Origin: Amorphophallus konjac
Taxonomy: Eukaryota > Streptophyta > Magnoliopsida > Alismatales > Araceae
Direction of reading: 5' to 3'
Assembly (NCBI GenBank): GCA_022559845.1
Contig: CM040117.1
Coordinates: forward strand, 143,224,732 to 143,288,731
DNA: 64,000 bases
Shown here: positions 10,337-22,817 of the stretch, piece after piece
Layout: the number at the start of each line of letters is the position of its first letter
Position numbering within the stretch: position 1 is the stretch's first letter
Made by a program: the position numbers and the translations under genes
The notes under the pieces: model-generated
Seen by the model: only the letters and a program-made list of their open reading frames with translations
Told to the model about the DNA's origin: nothing
Database searches by the model: none

Positions 10337-13064
10337 TGATGAGGACATCACCAGCAATTTCATTTGATCGAGGACCCCGATGCTCGCCAACTATGCTACA
10401 TCTCATTTGCCACTTTATTTCGAGTCATATGATGTAATTTTCATTTTCTTATCATGTACTTTTCCTTTTATTTGAGTCCAATACCTAGGTTAGGTAGCTA
10501 TTTACCTAAGTCTTAAGTCATTATGTGTGTTATTGGGCCCAATTATATGGGCTAGGCCCAGGGGCGCCCCCTTCCCCTTGGTTTAGTGTTAGTAGTCCAA
10601 AAGTCAGGGACTTAAGTTAAATTGTGGGATTCCTATAAATAGGACCCTAATCCCTCATTTGGAGGCTAATGAATTGTTGAATGAAAATTTTGAGTTGAAT
10701 ATTGAAATCCTTGTGCTTTTCTCTCTCTCTCTCTCACGCTACCTCTCTAGCTCTCTCTCTATTTCTCTCTCTCTCTCTCTAAAGGGGGCGAACCCCATTC
10801 TCTCTCCTCCTCTCTCTAAATTTAGAAATTCACTCTCTCTCCTCCCTATTCACCCCTAATTAAGACCCCTATCCCTTCCCCATACCTCCCATTTAATCCC
10901 CCTCCAACCCCTAGGTGGAATCCCCTTCTACTAGGCACCTCTCCCTCCTCCCAAGCAACCTTTCCCCTTCCCCATACAACCCTTCATTTTCCCAAGAGAG
11001 AATCCCCTCTCCCAAGTAACCTTTCCCCTCCCCAAGGCAACTCCTCCCCTTCCCAAGGCCACATTAACCAACCCCACATTAAACTCAGTTCAAATTTCCC
11101 TCTCCCCCCAAGCCACTTGCGCCCCCCTCTCTCTCTCACCCTCCTCCCTTGGTCGCAACCCCCTCCCCCTCCACCTGCTAGCTGTGACCTAGCCCTCTTC
11201 TCCAGCCTCTCCACCACCTCTATCCACCTCCATCCAAGCCCCACAGCCATTAGCCCTCTCCCCATTGCAGCCCCTTCACCCCTCCCACCACTATCAACTT
11301 CATTCACCAACCTACTCTATCCAGTTCGCAGGCAGTAGAATAAGCTCCACTTGCAGAGACTGCCTCGGTGCTGTTCGACGTCATCTTGAGATACACCATA
11401 CATTGCCGGAAAGTTCATCCAGTCTTCTTCGCAAGCAAGGTGGAATCGTCTCGTTCCGACTTAGCTACAGATCGTGGTGCCCATTCTCGTGCGGCTGCGC
11501 CAGATGTGAGCCAGAACCTGAGGTCCGTTTGGCAGAGGCTGCACCGACGTCAACATCACGATTCAGCCCGAACTCTCTTCTGAGAGTTGGTTCTTCTCCA
11601 AGTCCTCAATGCTCCCGAGGTGGAATCGTCTCGTTCCGACCTCACTACAGATTGTGGTGCCCATTCTCGTGCAGCTGCGCCAGATTTGAACCAGAACCTG
11701 AGGTCCGTTTAGCAGAGCCTGCACCGACATCAGCAGCACGAATCAGCCTGAACTCTCTTCTGAGAGTTGCTTCTTCTCCACGTCCTCAATGTTCCCGAGG
11801 TAGTCTCGCCTCGTTCTGACTTCGGCACAGTGCGTGGCGCCCGTTCTCGTCAAACTGCACAACCAGGACCAGAACCTGAACCAGAGCTGCAGTGCAGAGG
11901 CTACCACGGCCACACCCCTCAACTTCTGAAGGTGCCACTTGGCCGAGAGCGGATACCACAAGGCACCCACCACCACCAACAAGCGGCATCCCGTTCGGCA
12001 TCAGGAAGAGCATTTTCCAAATTTTCTCTCCCAGGTGCGCAGACAGTTCATTCGGGTCCTGTCCTGACCCCCCCACGCTCAATGGGCCCCTCCTCACGCT
12101 CCGACATCGTCCGGAGTTATGCTTGCTTGATGCTCGAAGAGGAATCATCCACGGACGTCCTCAACTTGGTCCCGCCTCAATCTGACTCCGGGAGCAGCCG
12201 TGGCACCAACGGCAAGCAGCTGCAATTCCCTGGGACGGCCAGAACCAGAGCGCAGGGTCCCTGTTCCAGAGATTGCCCCAGCCGGTGATGACGTCGGCAC
12301 CACCCAAAAAAATTCACAGGCTTTCTTGGGTCTGTCAGCGACGTTTTGACGCTAGTTTCGTCAACTTCTGAGTTCGGAGGAGTGCGTGGCAGCGTCTACA
12401 TCAACCCCCTGTCCGAGTATTCCAGATTGGGGCAGATCATTCGGCACTAGCTAGTTCACCACCCCACCCCGCCTGGCCGGCTTAACGCCCCTCCCTGCGT
12501 GGAGGTAGTTTTGGTTGTAAATCAAGTTAATCCCCACCCCGAGATCCCCCTCCTGCGTGAGGTGTAGTGAGTGTACTAGCAGGTCGCCATCCGAAGCTAC
12601 ATCGGCGCGGCGTGTGGGTGCATACCCACGCCTCCCCGCTCGCCATCGTCTTCGGCCGGGATCGGCGTCTTCACGCTGATCAGGTGAGCTTTTGGCCCCC
12701 TCTCTCCTTGCTGGTTCAACTCTGCTTAGTTTTGTATTGTTTCTGCCCGTCGGCGGTGAGGTGAGCGCCGGATCTCAAATTGCCATCTAATTGAGTGCCC
12801 CGCGGAGCGAGTTGTGAGAGAGCCACTACATCCCACGCCCTTGGCGTGCTGGCCGCCCATGGAATTGGGCATCCCAGGCCCTTAGGGGGTTCAGCCGAAG
12901 CTGGTCAAATCCCCGGAAAGGCAAGGTCCAACCTCGGACCCTCACCACTATCGCCGGTCCACCTGCGGACCCGGGTGCGCGCGACCCGGGTGAACCCGCT
13001 TGAGTGGGTCCGCCGTTCGGTTCGATTGCTTGCAAATCTAGGTCCGAGGGGTCGTGTCACATCA
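10337..13064 (+). repeat. 5' LTR of element C
   Basis: A 2728-bp LTR with ends TGATG...CATCA. It has a TATA box (tataaat, 10634-10640), a CT microsatellite (about 10720-10780), a long CCT-rich leader and a conserved 3' end. Two tandem sub-blocks near 11450-11770 share tggaatcgtctcgttccgac, a duplication of about 180 bp. Confidence 0.9.
10634..10640 (+). promoter_or_regulatory. TATA box of C/D-family LTR (5' LTR of C)
   Basis: The sequence tcctataaatagg is conserved at 16255-16261 (C 3' LTR) and 37516-37522 (D 5' LTR), with one change before it at 42990-42996. The minus-strand LTRs of F carry the same cctatttatagg at 54222 and 61759. Confidence 0.75.
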
Positions 13065-13067
13065 AAT

Positions 13068-13079
13068 TGGTATCAGAGC
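13068..13079 (+). promoter_or_regulatory. Primer binding site, initiator Met tRNA
   Basis: TGGTATCAGAGC lies 3 bases after the 5' LTR and is the standard plant iMet-tRNA primer site. Confidence 0.92.
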
Positions 13080-13162
13080 AAGTTCACAACTTGTCTCTCT
13101 ACAAGTTGGTCCTAGGGCGCATTCGCATTTAGAGTCATTTTCGGACCACCGAGTGCATCATC

Positions 13163-15670
13163 ATGTACACCCCACATTGGTTAAGTCCCCTCAACACGGC
13201 CGTCCACAAGTGTCCGATTGACCCCCTCCTCATGGACATCATCCTAGAAGGAGACCTTAGTTTTGACGGATCCAATCCTAATGCCTACCTAAAGTGGGAG
13301 GCTACCATGGATAAACACTTTGATATGACTAGGGTCTATGGACATGCTAGGGTCCGTAGGGCCACAGGGTGGCTTCGGGGACAAGCCAAGAAGGAGTGGG
13401 ATCGCATAGTGAGCTTAAGAAGGATTTGGAGGCAAGAACCCATAGGATCATGGGAAGAGATGAAGATTGAGCATAGGAAGATCTACGCTCCCCGACCCTC
13501 CCACTCCTACCTTGAGCTTAGGAAGAACTACGCTCCCCGACCTTCCCACTCCTACCTTGAGAACCATAACCCGAGGAGCACTCCCACTCCCCCTTTCCCT
13601 CCCCGTCAACCCAAGACCTCCCTTAGGGTCCAATCTCCACCACCCCAAATGATTCCAATCCCGATCACCACCACCATTAAAACCTAATTGGCCACCACCC
13701 AACCCAACATTCCCCATCAAACCCACACCCCACAAGCTTCCACCAATCCTCATCCCACCCATTTCCAAAAGGAACTTACGGAGGTGACCGAAGACTATGA
13801 GGCTCCCCTAGATTGGGAAGAAGAATATGAGGCCCAAATAGGTCAACAGAACTCATTCCTACCCAAAGAAGACCCCTTGAGCCAAATGGGGTGCACCCTC
13901 CCCCATGAGTTACAAGATGCCCAACCTAGGCCTCCACTTCTACCCCTCCCCATCCTATCCCAAGTCCCCCATTACCCACCACCCCAAAAGAGCCATATGC
14001 CAGTCATCATCACCCCACAAACAATGGACTTACTCACCTCCTTGGTAGAGGAAACCATGATCCCCATACCCGACCCCATAGTGGTGAATACTCCGGACCC
14101 AACCCCCGCCATAGAGATCACCCATGTCCAGGAAGAAGAAGAAACTTCACATGGTGGACTTCACCTTACACCACCCTCCCTAGTAGGGGCCGAGCTCATC
14201 TTAGGAGAACCCCTTTCACGTTGGCTAAAGGAGAACCCATTTAGAGATCTCATGGCCCATGTTTGCCCTCCAATGGAACAAAATCTCCCTATAGTACCCT
14301 TACCCACCTACCACACCACAATCCAATCATCCTATCAGGTGGAGACATTAGGGGACTTTCTTAAGGGTATAGCTTGGCAAATGGAGCTAACTGACCTGTT
14401 GACCACTGTAGCCGACCAACCTAGGAGCCTTGACCTCCTACACCTATGTGTCGGATCCATCTCCTCCACTTACACTATGGGTTGCTACACTAGTGACCTT
14501 CTGTTATTCCTCCCTACACCCGAGGAGCCCGATGCTCTCCACAAATTAGAGTTGCTTATTTCGGGTAGGATGCCAAGCCCTCCATTCATGGCCAACCAAC
14601 CCGCCAAGGATTTCGGTTCAACTACTTCATTTAAGGAGGAGAACTCACCATCATTTGAAGACCTTGAGGAGATAGAATACCCCTTCCTTGGTAACACATT
14701 CCATGACCCCTTTGATCCCTCCCTATGGAAGACATTGAACCCATGGGACCTAGCCGCCTTACCCACCACCCACTCCATCCTACCCTCACCCACCATGTTG
14801 AACCCAACCCACCCATTCCACTACTTAGTTCACACTATGGGAGCCATGACCGAGGGTGACGTCCACCTAGGAAATGAGGAAGTGACCTATCCCAAAATGT
14901 CCACCTTCTTGGACCCCTTCGACCCCTATGAGTGGAAACCCCCAAATCCACCCCCACCTAAAGATGGGACCATCTTGATTGTAATGCATGTGACACAACA
15001 TTTTGCCCCACCTGGTAGGGCTAGTCATCTCATTTGTGTCTCATACACACTAGGTCCGGTGCATGACAGGTTCACATTTGGATATGTAGGTCCACCCCCA
15101 TTCATCATGCATCTTATGCATGATAGGAGTCTACATGGAAGTCCAGGTCCTCCGGCATTCATTGCACCCATACCTGATAGAGCCACATTTGGACATGCTG
15201 GTCCTCCCCCACTCTTCATCCACCTCAGGCATGATAGGGCCATTTGTGGCTGCCCCGGTCCACCTAAGTGCATCAAGGTCCACATGGCGTCACAACATGA
15301 TAGGTCAATTTACGGTTGCCCCGGTCCACCTTTACACACCAAACTTTTCACACCCACACCGCATCATAGTACATGGCATACACATTCATGCAAGCATCTA
15401 ACAACGAGCGGTGAGGTTCACAAAGAGCGGGCAAAAGCTTGCGAACGCCACTTGGAATTCCAAGTAGGCAATCTGGTGATGATGGCCTTGGAGTGGCTCT
15501 ACCCTAGGGTCACCTCCAATTCGAGGGCACGTAGACTTGGACCTTCCCAAGTTCCAAGTGATTTTGGCAACCCGGCCATCGGGTTGGACTTACTAATGGG
15601 TTTTTGGGATTCACCCCATTTTCCACGTGGCAGATCCGGCACCCTATATGGGCACCGCGGTGGATCCTAG
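13163..15670 (+). pseudogene. Gag / proline-rich / integrase-tail hybrid ORF of element C
   Basis: One frame runs from ATG 13163 to 15670 with a single in-frame TAA (13685-13687). Residues about 20-130 resemble the Gag of F (DPLL...FDGS...YLKWE, then WRQEPIGSWEEMK). They include a 45-bp internal duplication giving two APRPSHSYLE units. After the stop comes a LDWEEEYEAQ motif shared with F, then about 450 residues rich in Pro with no recognised domain. Next is an array of GCPGPP-type repeats (about 15055-15345), and then an HLEFQVGNLVMM segment matching the integrase C-terminus of F (HLEFQVGDFVMV). A 1-bp insertion near 15605 ends the frame early relative to D. No zinc knuckle and no catalytic motif is present. 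Function is unknown; a structural Gag-like role is the simplest guess. Confidence 0.7.
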
Positions 15671-15958
15671 TGAGTGCCTCGAGCCTTTATCTTCCTTTGA
15701 GAGGGACACCCTCGGAGAGCCACCAAAAATTAGCTTGAGAATCTGACGTGTGCACACGGAGGCAATACTAGGCAAGCAGGGTTCCCTCGCCAGCAAGAGG
15801 GTGCGCCTGAGCCACCTCGAGAGGATGAAGGACCGTCCCCTGGTTGCAGACGCAGGGTTGAGTTTTGGAGGTTGAGGTTCACTCTGAGCTGCTGGAGAGG
15901 ACCACTTCCCCGGTGGGCCCATACTCGACGGAGTCGAGTTTTCCGCACCCCGGGGGTA

Positions 15959-18689
15959 TGATGAGGACATCACCAGTAATTTCATTTGATCGAGGACCCC
16001 GATGCTCGCCAACTATGCTACATCTCGTTTGCCACTTTATTTCGAGTCATATGATGTAATTTTCATTTCTTATCATGTACTTTTCCTTTTATTTGAGTCC
16101 AATACCTAGGTTAGGTAGCTATTTACCTAAGTCTTAAGTCATTATGTGTGTTATTGGGCCCAATTATATGGGCTAGGCCCAGGGGTGCCCCCTTCCCCTT
16201 AGTTTAGTGTTAGTAGTCCAAAAGTCAGGGACTTAAGTTAAATTGTGGGATTCCTATAAATAGGACCCCAATCCCTCATTTGGAGGCTAATGAATTGTTG
16301 AATGAAAATTTTGAGTTGAATATTGAAATCCCTGTGCTCTCTCTCTCTCTCTCTCTCACTCTACCTCTCTAGCTCTCTCTCTATTTCTCTCTCTCTCTCT
16401 CTAAAGGGGGCGAACCCCATTCTCTCTCCTCCTTTCTCTAAATTTAGAAATTTACTCTCTCTCCTCCCTATTCACCCCTAATTAAGACCCCTACCCCTTC
16501 CCCATACCTCCCATTTAATCCCCCTCCAACCCCTAGGTGGAATCCCCTTCTCCTAGGCACCTCTCCCTCCTCCCAAACAACCTTTCCCCTTCCCCATACA
16601 ACCCTTCATTTTCCCAAGAGAGAATCCCCTCTCCAAGTAACCTTTCCCCTCCCCAAGGCAACTCCTCCCCTTCCCAAGGCCACATTAACCAACCCCACAT
16701 TAAACTCAGTTCAAATTTCCCTCTCCCTCCAAGCCACTTGCGCCCCCCTCTCTCTCTCACCCTCCTCCCTTGGTCGCAACCCCCTCCCCCTCCACCTGCT
16801 AGCTGCGACCCAGCCCTCTTCTCCAGCCTCTCCACCACCTCTATCCACCTCCATCCAAGCCCCACAGCCATTAGCCCTCTCCCCATTGCAGCCCCTTCAC
16901 CCCTCCCACCACTATCAACTTCATTCACCAACCTACTCTATCCAGTTCGCAGGCAGTAGAATAAGCTCCACTTGCAGAGACTGCCCCGGTGCTGTTCGAC
17001 GTCATCTGGAGGTGCACCATACATTGCCGGAAAGTTCATCCAGTCTTCTTCGCAAGCAAGGTGGAATCGTCTCGTTCCGACTTAGCTACAGATCGTGGTG
17101 CCCATTCTCGTGCGGCTGCGCCAGATGTGAGCCAGAACATGAGGTCCGTTTGGCAGAGGCTGCACCGACGTCAACATCGCGATTCAGCCCGAACTCTCTT
17201 CTGAGAGTTGGTTCTTCTCCAAGTCCTCAACGCTCCCAAGGTGGAATCGTCTCGTTCCGACCTCACTACAGATCGTGGTGCCCATTCTCGTCCAGCTGCG
17301 CCAGATTTGAACCAGAACCTGAGGTCCGTTTAGCAGAGCCTGCACCGACGTCAGCAGCACGAATCAGCCTAAACTTCTTATGAGAGTTGCTTCTTCTCCA
17401 CGTCCTCAATGTTCCCGAGGTGGTCTCGCCTCGTTCTGACTTCAGCACAGTGCGTGGCGCCCGTTCTCGTCAAACTGCACAACCAGGACCAGAACCTGAA
17501 CCAGAGCTGCAGTGCAGAGGCTACCACGGCTACACCCCTCAACTTCTGAAGGCGCCACTTGGCCGAGAGCTGCTACCACAAGGCACCCACCACCACCAAC
17601 AAGCGGCATCCCGTTCGGCATCAGGAAGAGCATTTTCAAAATTTTCTCTCACAGGTGCGCAGACAGTTCATTCGGGTCCTGTCCTGACCCCCCCACGCTC
17701 AACGGGCCCCTCCTCGCCGCCCCGACATCGTCCGGTGTTCTGCTTGCTTGCTGCTCGAAGAGGAATCATCCACGGACATCCTCAACTTGGTCCCGCCTCA
17801 ATCAGACTCAGGAGCAGCCGTGGCACCAACGGCAAGCAGCTGCAATTCCCTGGGATGGCCAGAACCAGAGCGCAGGGTCCCTGTTCCAGAGATCGCCCCA
17901 GCCGGTGACGACGTCAATACCACCCATAAAAATTCAAAGGCTTTCTTGGGTCCGTCAGCGACGTTTCGACGCTGGTTTCGTCAACTTCCGAGTTCGGAGG
18001 AGTGTGTGGCAGCATCTACATCAACCCCCTGTCCGAGTATTCCAGATTGGGGCAGATCATTCGGCACTAGCTAGTTCACCACCCCACCCCGCCTGGCCAG
18101 CTTAACGCCCCTCCCTGCATGGAGGTAGTTTTGGTTGTAAATCAAGTTAATCCCCACCCCGAGATCCCCCTCCTGCGTGAGGTGTAGTGAGTGTACTAGC
18201 AGGTCGCCATCCGAAGCTACATCGGCGCGACGTGTGGGTGCATACCCACGCCTCCCCGCTCGCCATCGTCTCCGGCTGGGATCGGCGTCTTCACGCTGAT
18301 CAGGTGAGCTTTTGGCCCCCTCTCTCCTTGCTGGTTCAACTCTGCTTAGTTTTGTATTGTTTCTAAGTTGCCCGTCGGCGGTGAGGTGAGCGCCGGATCT
18401 CAAATTGCGATCTAATTGAGTGCCCCGCGGAGCGAGTTGTGAGAGAGCCACTACATCCCACGCCCTTGGCGTGCTGGCCGCCCACGGAATTGGGCATCCC
18501 AGGCCCTTAGGGGGTTCAGCCCAAGCTGGTCAAATCCCCGGAAAGGCAAGGTCCAACCTCGGACCCTCACCACTATCGCCGGTCCACCTGCGGACCCGGG
18601 TGCGCGTGACGCGGGTGAACCCGCTTGAGTGGGTCCGCCGTTCGGTTCGATTGCTTGCAAATCTAGGTCCGAGGGGTCGTGTCACATCA
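15959..18689 (+). repeat. 3' LTR of element C
   Basis: A 2731-bp copy of the 5' LTR beginning directly after ccccgggggta, the candidate purine-rich tract. The two LTRs align along their whole length with scattered substitutions and small indels, visibly more than between the LTRs of F. Confidence 0.9.
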
Positions 18690-18694
18690 CCTTC

Positions 18695-19166
18695 TCTCCC
18701 TCTCTTTGTCAGTTTTAGTGGTCGTTGTTGAGTTAGCATTAACATCCACACATTTGCATTCCTATTAAAAAATTAAAAAATAAAAAAAAGAGAGATCACA
18801 TTTTCACTAAATCAAAAACCATGTACATGCATGTGTCCATACATGCGGAAGGAGAGAGAAAAAGTACATCAAGGGGTCCCACTCCTGGACCACCGCTGTC
18901 TCGGGTCCCCTCGTGCCTCTTCCCCAGGGGACCCATAGCCGTGCTCCCCTCCTCGCGGTGGCATCGGTGCCGCTCATCGTCCTCGTTCCTTAGTTGGCCA
19001 GAAGAACCAGTAAGATAATCTTGGTGTATGCTACGTGCGCCGCTCTGTGACGCGCTATGAGAGGATCATCCACCCACCAGCCGGAGTGCTCTCTCCAGCG
19101 CTCTGATCTAGGCCTCAGCTCTCTCACCTCCAGTCGAGAGTCCGTCACCTGTGCCGCTCTAGTCCT
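18695..19166. other. Flank between elements C and E; nothing recognised
   Basis: A mixed region with an A-rich stretch near 18770-18790 and no supported gene. The last five bases (gtcct, 19162-19166) are the putative target duplication of E; a right copy was not found because the 3' end of E is truncated. Confidence 0.55.
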
Positions 19167-19217
19167 TGTTGGAACCCTGGTTTTGATAATGACAATCTAT
19201 GAACCATGTTGACAATC
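19167..19217 (+). repeat. 5' LTR of E, first 50 bases
   Basis: It matches the start of the 3' LTR (31060-31108) through accatgttga, then the LINE sequence begins. The LTR resumes at 22818 with atgcataaaagtc. Confidence 0.8.
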
Positions 19218-19242
19218 AGATCATGCTCTTCTTCTTATAAAG

Positions 19243-21855
19243 ATGCTCTCTATCAACAAATTCAAGAGTAGATTTACGTTTTGGAAAATGTGGACAATGC
19301 ACGAGCACTTTCTTAAAGATGTTGAGTTGTGTTGGAATACTAGCCCTCTGGCCACATCTCCAATTACAACTTTATATCTTAAACTTAAATATCTCAAGAA
19401 CATGCTTGTGGGTTGGAATAAAAGTGTTTTTTGGTAATGTCCATCTGAACATTGTTGCTGTTGAAGATCATGTTCTGAAGGCTGATTATACTTATGACCT
19501 GGACCCTTCACCCTCAAATCTAGCAGTTCTAAATAGAGCTAAGACCACTCTTTCAAACTGTCTGCTGCAACAAGATGTTTTTTGGAGACAGAAATCCAGA
19601 GTTAAATGGCTTTGTGAGGGGGATAAAAATACTAAAATTTTCCATATGACCACAATGGCTAACAGAAAGAAGCATATCATTTCACAGCTTAAAAATTCTG
19701 ATGGCATCCTAACTTCTGATCATGAGCAAATGAAGGAGATTGTTGCTGACCACTTCAAATAGGCGTTTACTTCACAAGAGCATTATATTGATTCTAATAT
19801 TCTCAGCTACATTCCTCAACTGATTTCAGTATCGGATAATGAGTCTTTGTGTGTAACTCCATCTAAGAAAGAAATTCATGATGCCCTTTTCAACATGTCT
19901 TTGGATAGTGCACCTGGGCTTGATGGGTTTTCTGGAGCTTTTTATCAATGTGCTTGGTCTATCATTGCAAGAGAAGTTGTGGCTGCAGTTCAGTATGTTT
20001 TCAACAACAAATGCACTCTTCCTAGAAGTGTTACTTCGGCCTTCGTTGCACTCATTCCAAAGAAGAGTAATGCTACTGACATATCAGATTTCAGACCTAT
20101 AAGCCTATGCAACTTTTTATTCAAAATAATTTCCACAATTCTCAATAACAGGTTAGCTTGCATTCTTCCTAGAATCATTTCTAATCAACAGTCTGCCTTT
20201 GTGAAGGGGAGAAACATTGTAGAGAATATTGCTCTGGCTCAAGAACTTGTCCATGAACTTGGAAGGAAAACTAGAGGGAATAATGTTATTTTCAAACTGG
20301 ATATGACTAAGGCCTATGATAACTAGAGTGGGATTTTCTACTTGCAGTTTTGAAAAAAATTGGCTTCAGCTTGGAGTTTATCTCTCTTATTGAAATCATG
20401 ATTAAGAATTGCTGGTTCTCTGTCCTGCTTAATGGTGATATTGCTGGATTCTTTAAATCCACTAGAGGAACCGGTCAAGGGGATCCCATTGCTCCCTCCC
20501 TGTTCATAATTGCTGAAGCCCTCAGTAGATTCTTACATCAAGCTTATACGATTGGAAAGATTGAATGGTTCATGGGCCCTAGGGGATGCCCCACAATTTC
20601 CCATCTGCTTTTTGAAGATGATACCCTCATCTTTACCAAAGCTTTTGCAGCCTCTGTCAGGAACTTATTTCAGCATCTGAAGGTATATGAGCAGGCATCG
20701 GGTCAGTTGATTAGTATTGTCAAGAGTGGCTTCTTTATCCATACCAATGTTAAAGATTCTGTCTCCATAAAAATACAGGATATTACAGGTTTCTCTTTGC
20801 ATTCCTTTCCTCATAAATATTTGGATTTTTCACTGACTATTGGTAGGAGGAAAAAATTACATTTTGCTGGTATTCTATCCTCTATTTAGAAGCGGATTAA
20901 TGGTTGGTTGTGCAAGTTTTTATCTCAAGGAGCTAAGCTTTGTCTAATTGAGCATGTCTTGTCTACTATTCCCATTTATTTCCTGGCTTCCTCACCGCTT
21001 CATGTTGGAATCCAACAATCCTTGGAGAGAAGCCTTGCAAATGTTTTCTGGGGGTCATCAGATAAAGGCAATAAGAGGCATTGGAAATCGTGGTTATCAA
21101 TCTATAAGCCTATTTCTCAGGGTGGACTAGGTGTTATGTCTCTTCGGCATATGGAGACTGCTATGTGAGTCAAAATGCTTTGGAAAGCTATTCACTCAGA
21201 TTCTCTATGGGCTGAGTACTTCAGAGCTAAATACATTCGGGGTTGTCATTTTTCTGTTGTTCAGTTCAGAAATATGAAAGGCTTTGCTAGGAAAAGCTGG
21301 TTACAAGCTAAAGACTTACTCATTAAACACAAGCTTATTGTTTTAGGTGATGGCACCTCAACCAGCTTTTGGAAGGATACTTGGATTGTCAATCAACCAT
21401 TGGCCTCTTATGTTCCTGATGACTTGATTCAGAGTCCTAATATTTTTGTCCAAGAATTCTACTCCCAGTCTAATGCTGATCTTTGCTTTTTGCTTGACAG
21501 ATTTCTTCCGCTGGATATCAGGACTGCTCTTCATCATGTTAGATTATCTCAGGTCAGGGATAAAGTTGTTTGGAGCCTATCTTCCAATGGCGATTGCATT
21601 ATATCTTTGGTTTGCCAGAATGCTCTTTCTGTTCACAATCTATGCAATACAAAATGGAATAACCTTTGGTTTAATTGGTTGCCTTCTAAAATCTTCATTC
21701 ACATATGGAAGATTTTTCATCAATGCATTCCTACGGATGACAGAATTAAAGCAATTGGCACCCCCACTTGTTCCAAATGCTACTACTGCATCACTCCCAC
21801 CGAAGAAGATTCAAATCATCTATTCTTTTCTAGTAAATGTGCATCATTTCTTTAG
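19243..21855 (+). pseudogene. LINE ORF2: endonuclease end, reverse transcriptase, zinc-binding region
   Basis: The reading frame begins in the C-terminal edge of the endonuclease (RFTFWKMW) and passes a linker ending in DVFWRQKSRVKWLCEGD. It then enters reverse transcriptase with SAPGLDGFSGAFYQ, ALIPKKSNATDISDFRPISL, KLDMTKAYDN and GTGQGDPIAPSLFIIAEALS. The catalytic box reads FEDD instead of the usual FADD. The C-terminal part has the WLPSKIFIHIW zinc-binding-type segment (about 21660-21840). Several frameshifts (near 19435 and 20330) and stops (19760, 20323, 20887, 21166) make it inactive. Domain identity is confident; exact family is not. Confidence 0.85.
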
Positions 21856-22209
21856 TCTTCTCCCCAATCCAAGGGCCTTCAGCTTCATGGTAGAACTGCT
21901 AAGGAATTTATCTCTAACACTTTTCAGAATCTCAGCCGAAGCTCCAAACTTGACTGTTTTACTCTTGCTATTCTTGGATATGGGCTGTGGGAGTTATGGA
22001 CCACTAGGAATTCTGCTAAATATGATGGCAGTAAAGTCCCCAAAACTGGTATTCTTTATAGAACTATTGCTCAAGCAAAGGAAGTTATTTCACTTTCTGG
22101 CGTCAAGGAGAAATCTCATAACAACCGGCTAATCTTAGCAGAATTTGGCATCCAAGCTGCTGCTAATGACTGCGCTCTTATTAAAATCATCAAATGGTTA
22201 TGTCCTCCC

Positions 22210-22692
22210 TTGCCTTCCATTAAATTAAACACAGATGGTGCATGCAAATCTGTTGGAATTTCAGGAGGTGGTGGGGTCATCCGAAACCCAAATGGCAACG
22301 TCATTCTGGCTTTCTCTCATTTCTATGGCTACTCCAATAGTCTTATTGCAGAAGCTAGAGCTTTACATGATGGTCTTAAATACCTTCACACTATATCTGT
22401 TCGGCCAGCATACATTGAATGTGACTCAAAGGTCTTAATTCAGAGTGTCAAAAGAGAAATCTCCTGCCCATGGATTATCCTACCTTATGTTAGAGACATC
22501 TGGAGCCTCATCTCTACAGCTGATATTCTCTCCCACATTTTTAGAGAAGCTAATACAGTTGCTGACTCCTTGGCATCTTTAGCATGTAGCACTAAGTGCA
22601 ATTCATTCCTTATTTACCATGAGCTACCTAATGTTGTCAAAGGTGCAGCTCGCCTAGATAAGCTAGGAATGCCTAGCATCCGTTTGATGTAA
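22210..22692 (+). pseudogene. LINE C-terminal RNase H domain
   Basis: A 160-residue open segment with the plant RNase H pattern: LNTDGACK (first Asp), GGGGVIRN, EARALHDGL (Glu), IECDSKVLI (Asp) and a late AD in NTVADSLASLA. The acidic residues D-E-D-D are all present, so the domain itself looks intact, though it is disconnected from the reverse transcriptase upstream. An RNase H tail of this archaeal-like type is common in plant L1 LINEs. Confidence 0.85.
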
Positions 22693-22817
22693 TTGACTTT
22701 ATTCATTGTGTTATTAATAATATTAACCTCCTAGATTTGGGTGATGGAGTGACTATTCTTCTTACCTCTGGTAAGGGGTGCACTCTCCCTCTCAACTCCA
22801 GGCAGGGTTTTTTTAAA

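Larger units (their letters stand above)
10337..18689 (+). mobile_element. Complete non-autonomous Ty3/gypsy element C
   Basis: Direct LTRs at 10337-13064 and 15959-18689 both run TGATGAGG...CACATCA. Perfect 5-bp duplications (ccttc) flank the element at 10332-10336 and 18690-18694. An iMet primer site follows the first LTR. The 2.9-kb interior encodes a gag-like N-terminus, a long proline-rich region and an integrase C-terminal remnant, but no protease, reverse transcriptase, RNase H or integrase core. Element D is a second copy of the family. The element is structurally complete and must have been mobilised in trans; chromovirus F in this window is the obvious helper type. Confidence 0.9.
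19218..22817 (+). mobile_element. 5'-truncated plant L1-type LINE
   Basis: A non-LTR retrotransposon lying inside the 5' LTR of E, same strand. It lacks ORF1 and most of the endonuclease. It carries reverse transcriptase, a zinc-binding region and a C-terminal RNase H, then a 3' UTR and a short A run (about 22811-22818). Target-site duplications cannot be defined because the left junction is blurred by a few extra bases (caatcagatc). Confidence 0.85.

Noticed and set aside
10720..10790. CT microsatellite as a locus-specific feature
   Set aside because: Present in every LTR of C and D at the same place, so it is part of the LTR family.
11265..12288. Open frames of 120-184 codons in LTRs of C (also 16886-18105)
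   Set aside because: They overlap each other in several frames and lie in the LTR leader; low-complexity composition explains the lack of stops.
16533..16931. 132-codon minus-strand frame and similar Gly/Arg-rich frames at 10984-11310
   Set aside because: Complement of the C-rich LTR leader of element C; repeated in both LTRs because the LTR is repeated, not because it is a gene.
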